Origin: a bacterium
GTDB taxonomy: Bacteria > Cyanobacteriota > Vampirovibrionia > Obscuribacterales > Obscuribacteraceae
Direction of reading: 5' to 3'
NCBI GenBank assembly: GCA_030431355.1
Contig: JAUIJG010000311.1
Location: 1 to 6,533, forward strand
Length of the DNA stretch: 6,533 bases
Under the pieces are notes generated by a model. The model had not been told where the DNA came from. It saw only the letters and a program-made list of their open reading frames with translations, and made no database searches. Positions 5,858 through 6,533 of this stretch are shown here, piece by piece (the first letter of the stretch is position 1; each line of letters begins with the position of its first letter). A program made the position numbers and the translations under genes.

Positions 5858-6510
5858 ATGTAGTGAGAGATTACCCGACCTAACTCAGGATTATCGACGA
5901 TCATCTGGTCAAAGACCGGATTCTTTGACAAAATTCGAATTATCTTCTTATCACGTCTGATGGCCCGGTACATTCCTTCGGGATCGCGATCGATAACATA
6001 TCGGGCATTTGGATTGGCAGCCAGCCTCCGGGCCGCTCCCTTCCACTTCGTAATTCTTCTACATAAATATGGGTCGGCTTCAGCGATCTCCGTTATTCGA
6101 ACATGATCAGCAAGGATCATAGCCGCTCTTCTATGATTCGTAATCGCCTCTGAAAGTTCTGGATTAGCGAGAACCATCTTGTCAAGCCAATGATATTTTG
6201 CAAGCCGCTTGGCCAGGCGACCATCACTTCTGACTCTACCCAGGGTATCGGTCTTCCAGCTCAAGAAGCCGGGTTTGACAGGCTCTTCGGCAGTGACAGT
6301 GACCTTCTTCACCGGTCTGAGTTTGACACTATCAGAATCATCTAGGGCGGAAGCGTCTTTTGTGTCCGAGGCATCATGGGTATCTTGAACAGAGTTGTCT
6401 GTCAAAGCCACCTTTTCCTGGGCTGATCCAGGCAAAGGCAGAACAATTAGACCAAGGAGAAAGCCCAGGGCTATCACCGATGCCTTACTTTGTTTCAGAA
6501 CCACTTTCAT
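5854..6510 (-). CDS. secreted protein with four ~31-residue helical repeats, function unknown
   Basis: A 218-residue protein with a typical Sec signal peptide: a basic start (MKVVLKQSK), a hydrophobic core at 11-27 and a likely cut after GSA at 30. An acidic, low-complexity stretch follows (31-62, rich in Asp, Ser, Thr and Ala), then a basic and Pro-containing linker (63-95). From about 96 to 214 I see four tandem units of 30-31 residues. Each has an (I/L)-(A/S) turn (L103, L133, L163, L194) followed 13-14 residues later by an N/D-Pro turn (P116, P147, P177, P208) and a short helix ending in Ile (I123, I153, I184, I214). This suggests a periplasmic or surface alpha-helical repeat domain, perhaps a binding scaffold. 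I do not recognise a named family. ATG 6510 is chosen because an in-frame TGA lies just upstream (6516-6514) and the signal peptide starts here; the ribosome binding site is weak (GGGTGAAGG abuts the start). It overlaps the exporter gene by 4 bp and is the first gene of that unit within view. Confidence 0.8.
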   Translation of the reverse strand: MKVVLKQSKASVIALGFLLGLIVLPLPGSAQEKVALTDNSVQDTHDASDTKDASALDDSDSVKLRPVKKVTVTAEEPVKPGFLSWKTDTLGRVRSDGRLAKRLAKYHWLDKMVLANPELSEAITNHRRAAMILADHVRITEIAEADPYLCRRITKWKGAARRLAANPNARYVIDRDPEGMYRAIRRDKKIIRILSKNPVFDQMIVDNPELGRVISHYM

Positions 6511-6533
6511 CCTTCACCCGAACTCGATAGTAA

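Noticed and set aside
5337..5960. Forward open frames opposite the exporter gene
   Set aside because: They mirror the coding sequence of the TauE/SafE gene, are Pro/Ser-rich shadows and have no ribosome binding site support.

Overview
The window reads as ordinary bacterial chromosome: dense, short-gapped genes in two convergent blocks that meet at about 4403-4409. Base composition is roughly balanced. I see no mobile element, CRISPR array, rRNA or tRNA. The presence of fmt and of a 16S rRNA m5C methyltransferase (RsmB) shows that it is bacterial. The first protein resembles, from memory only, the stand-alone HAS-barrel proteins conserved in Cyanobacteria. With no photosynthesis gene in view, a cyanobacterial or non-photosynthetic sister (Vampirovibrionia/Melainabacteria-type) host is a tentative guess, not a conclusion.

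Forward block (1-4402): a HAS-barrel-like protein whose frame is open to the left edge (14-664), then a 102-bp gap. Next comes a 69-residue protein with an Sm/SH3-barrel-like pattern (767-976), followed after only 2 bp by fmt from a GTG start (979-1998), rsmB (2016-3509) and a slipin/stomatin-type SPFH membrane protein (3551-4402). From 767 onward the gaps are 2, 17 and 41 bp, so this is probably one transcription unit devoted mainly to translation (initiator-tRNA formylation, rRNA methylation), with a membrane scaffold gene at its end.

Reverse block (6510-4410, read right to left): a secreted protein with four about 31-residue helical repeats overlaps a TauE/SafE-family anion exporter by 4 bp (GTGA). 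A cytoplasmic protein of unknown function follows, starting at TTG behind an AAGGA ribosome binding site. Ahead of that TTG lies a second, stronger ribosome binding site with a seven-codon (stop included) ATG reading frame. This is either a coupling minigene or the trace of a frameshift.

No clear new multi-gene defence or biosynthetic system is visible. The parts most worth following up are the repeat protein coupled to the exporter, the Sm-like mini-protein coupled to fmt, and the odd start region of the unknown gene near 5000-5051. All intergenic gaps are short, the longest being 665-766.
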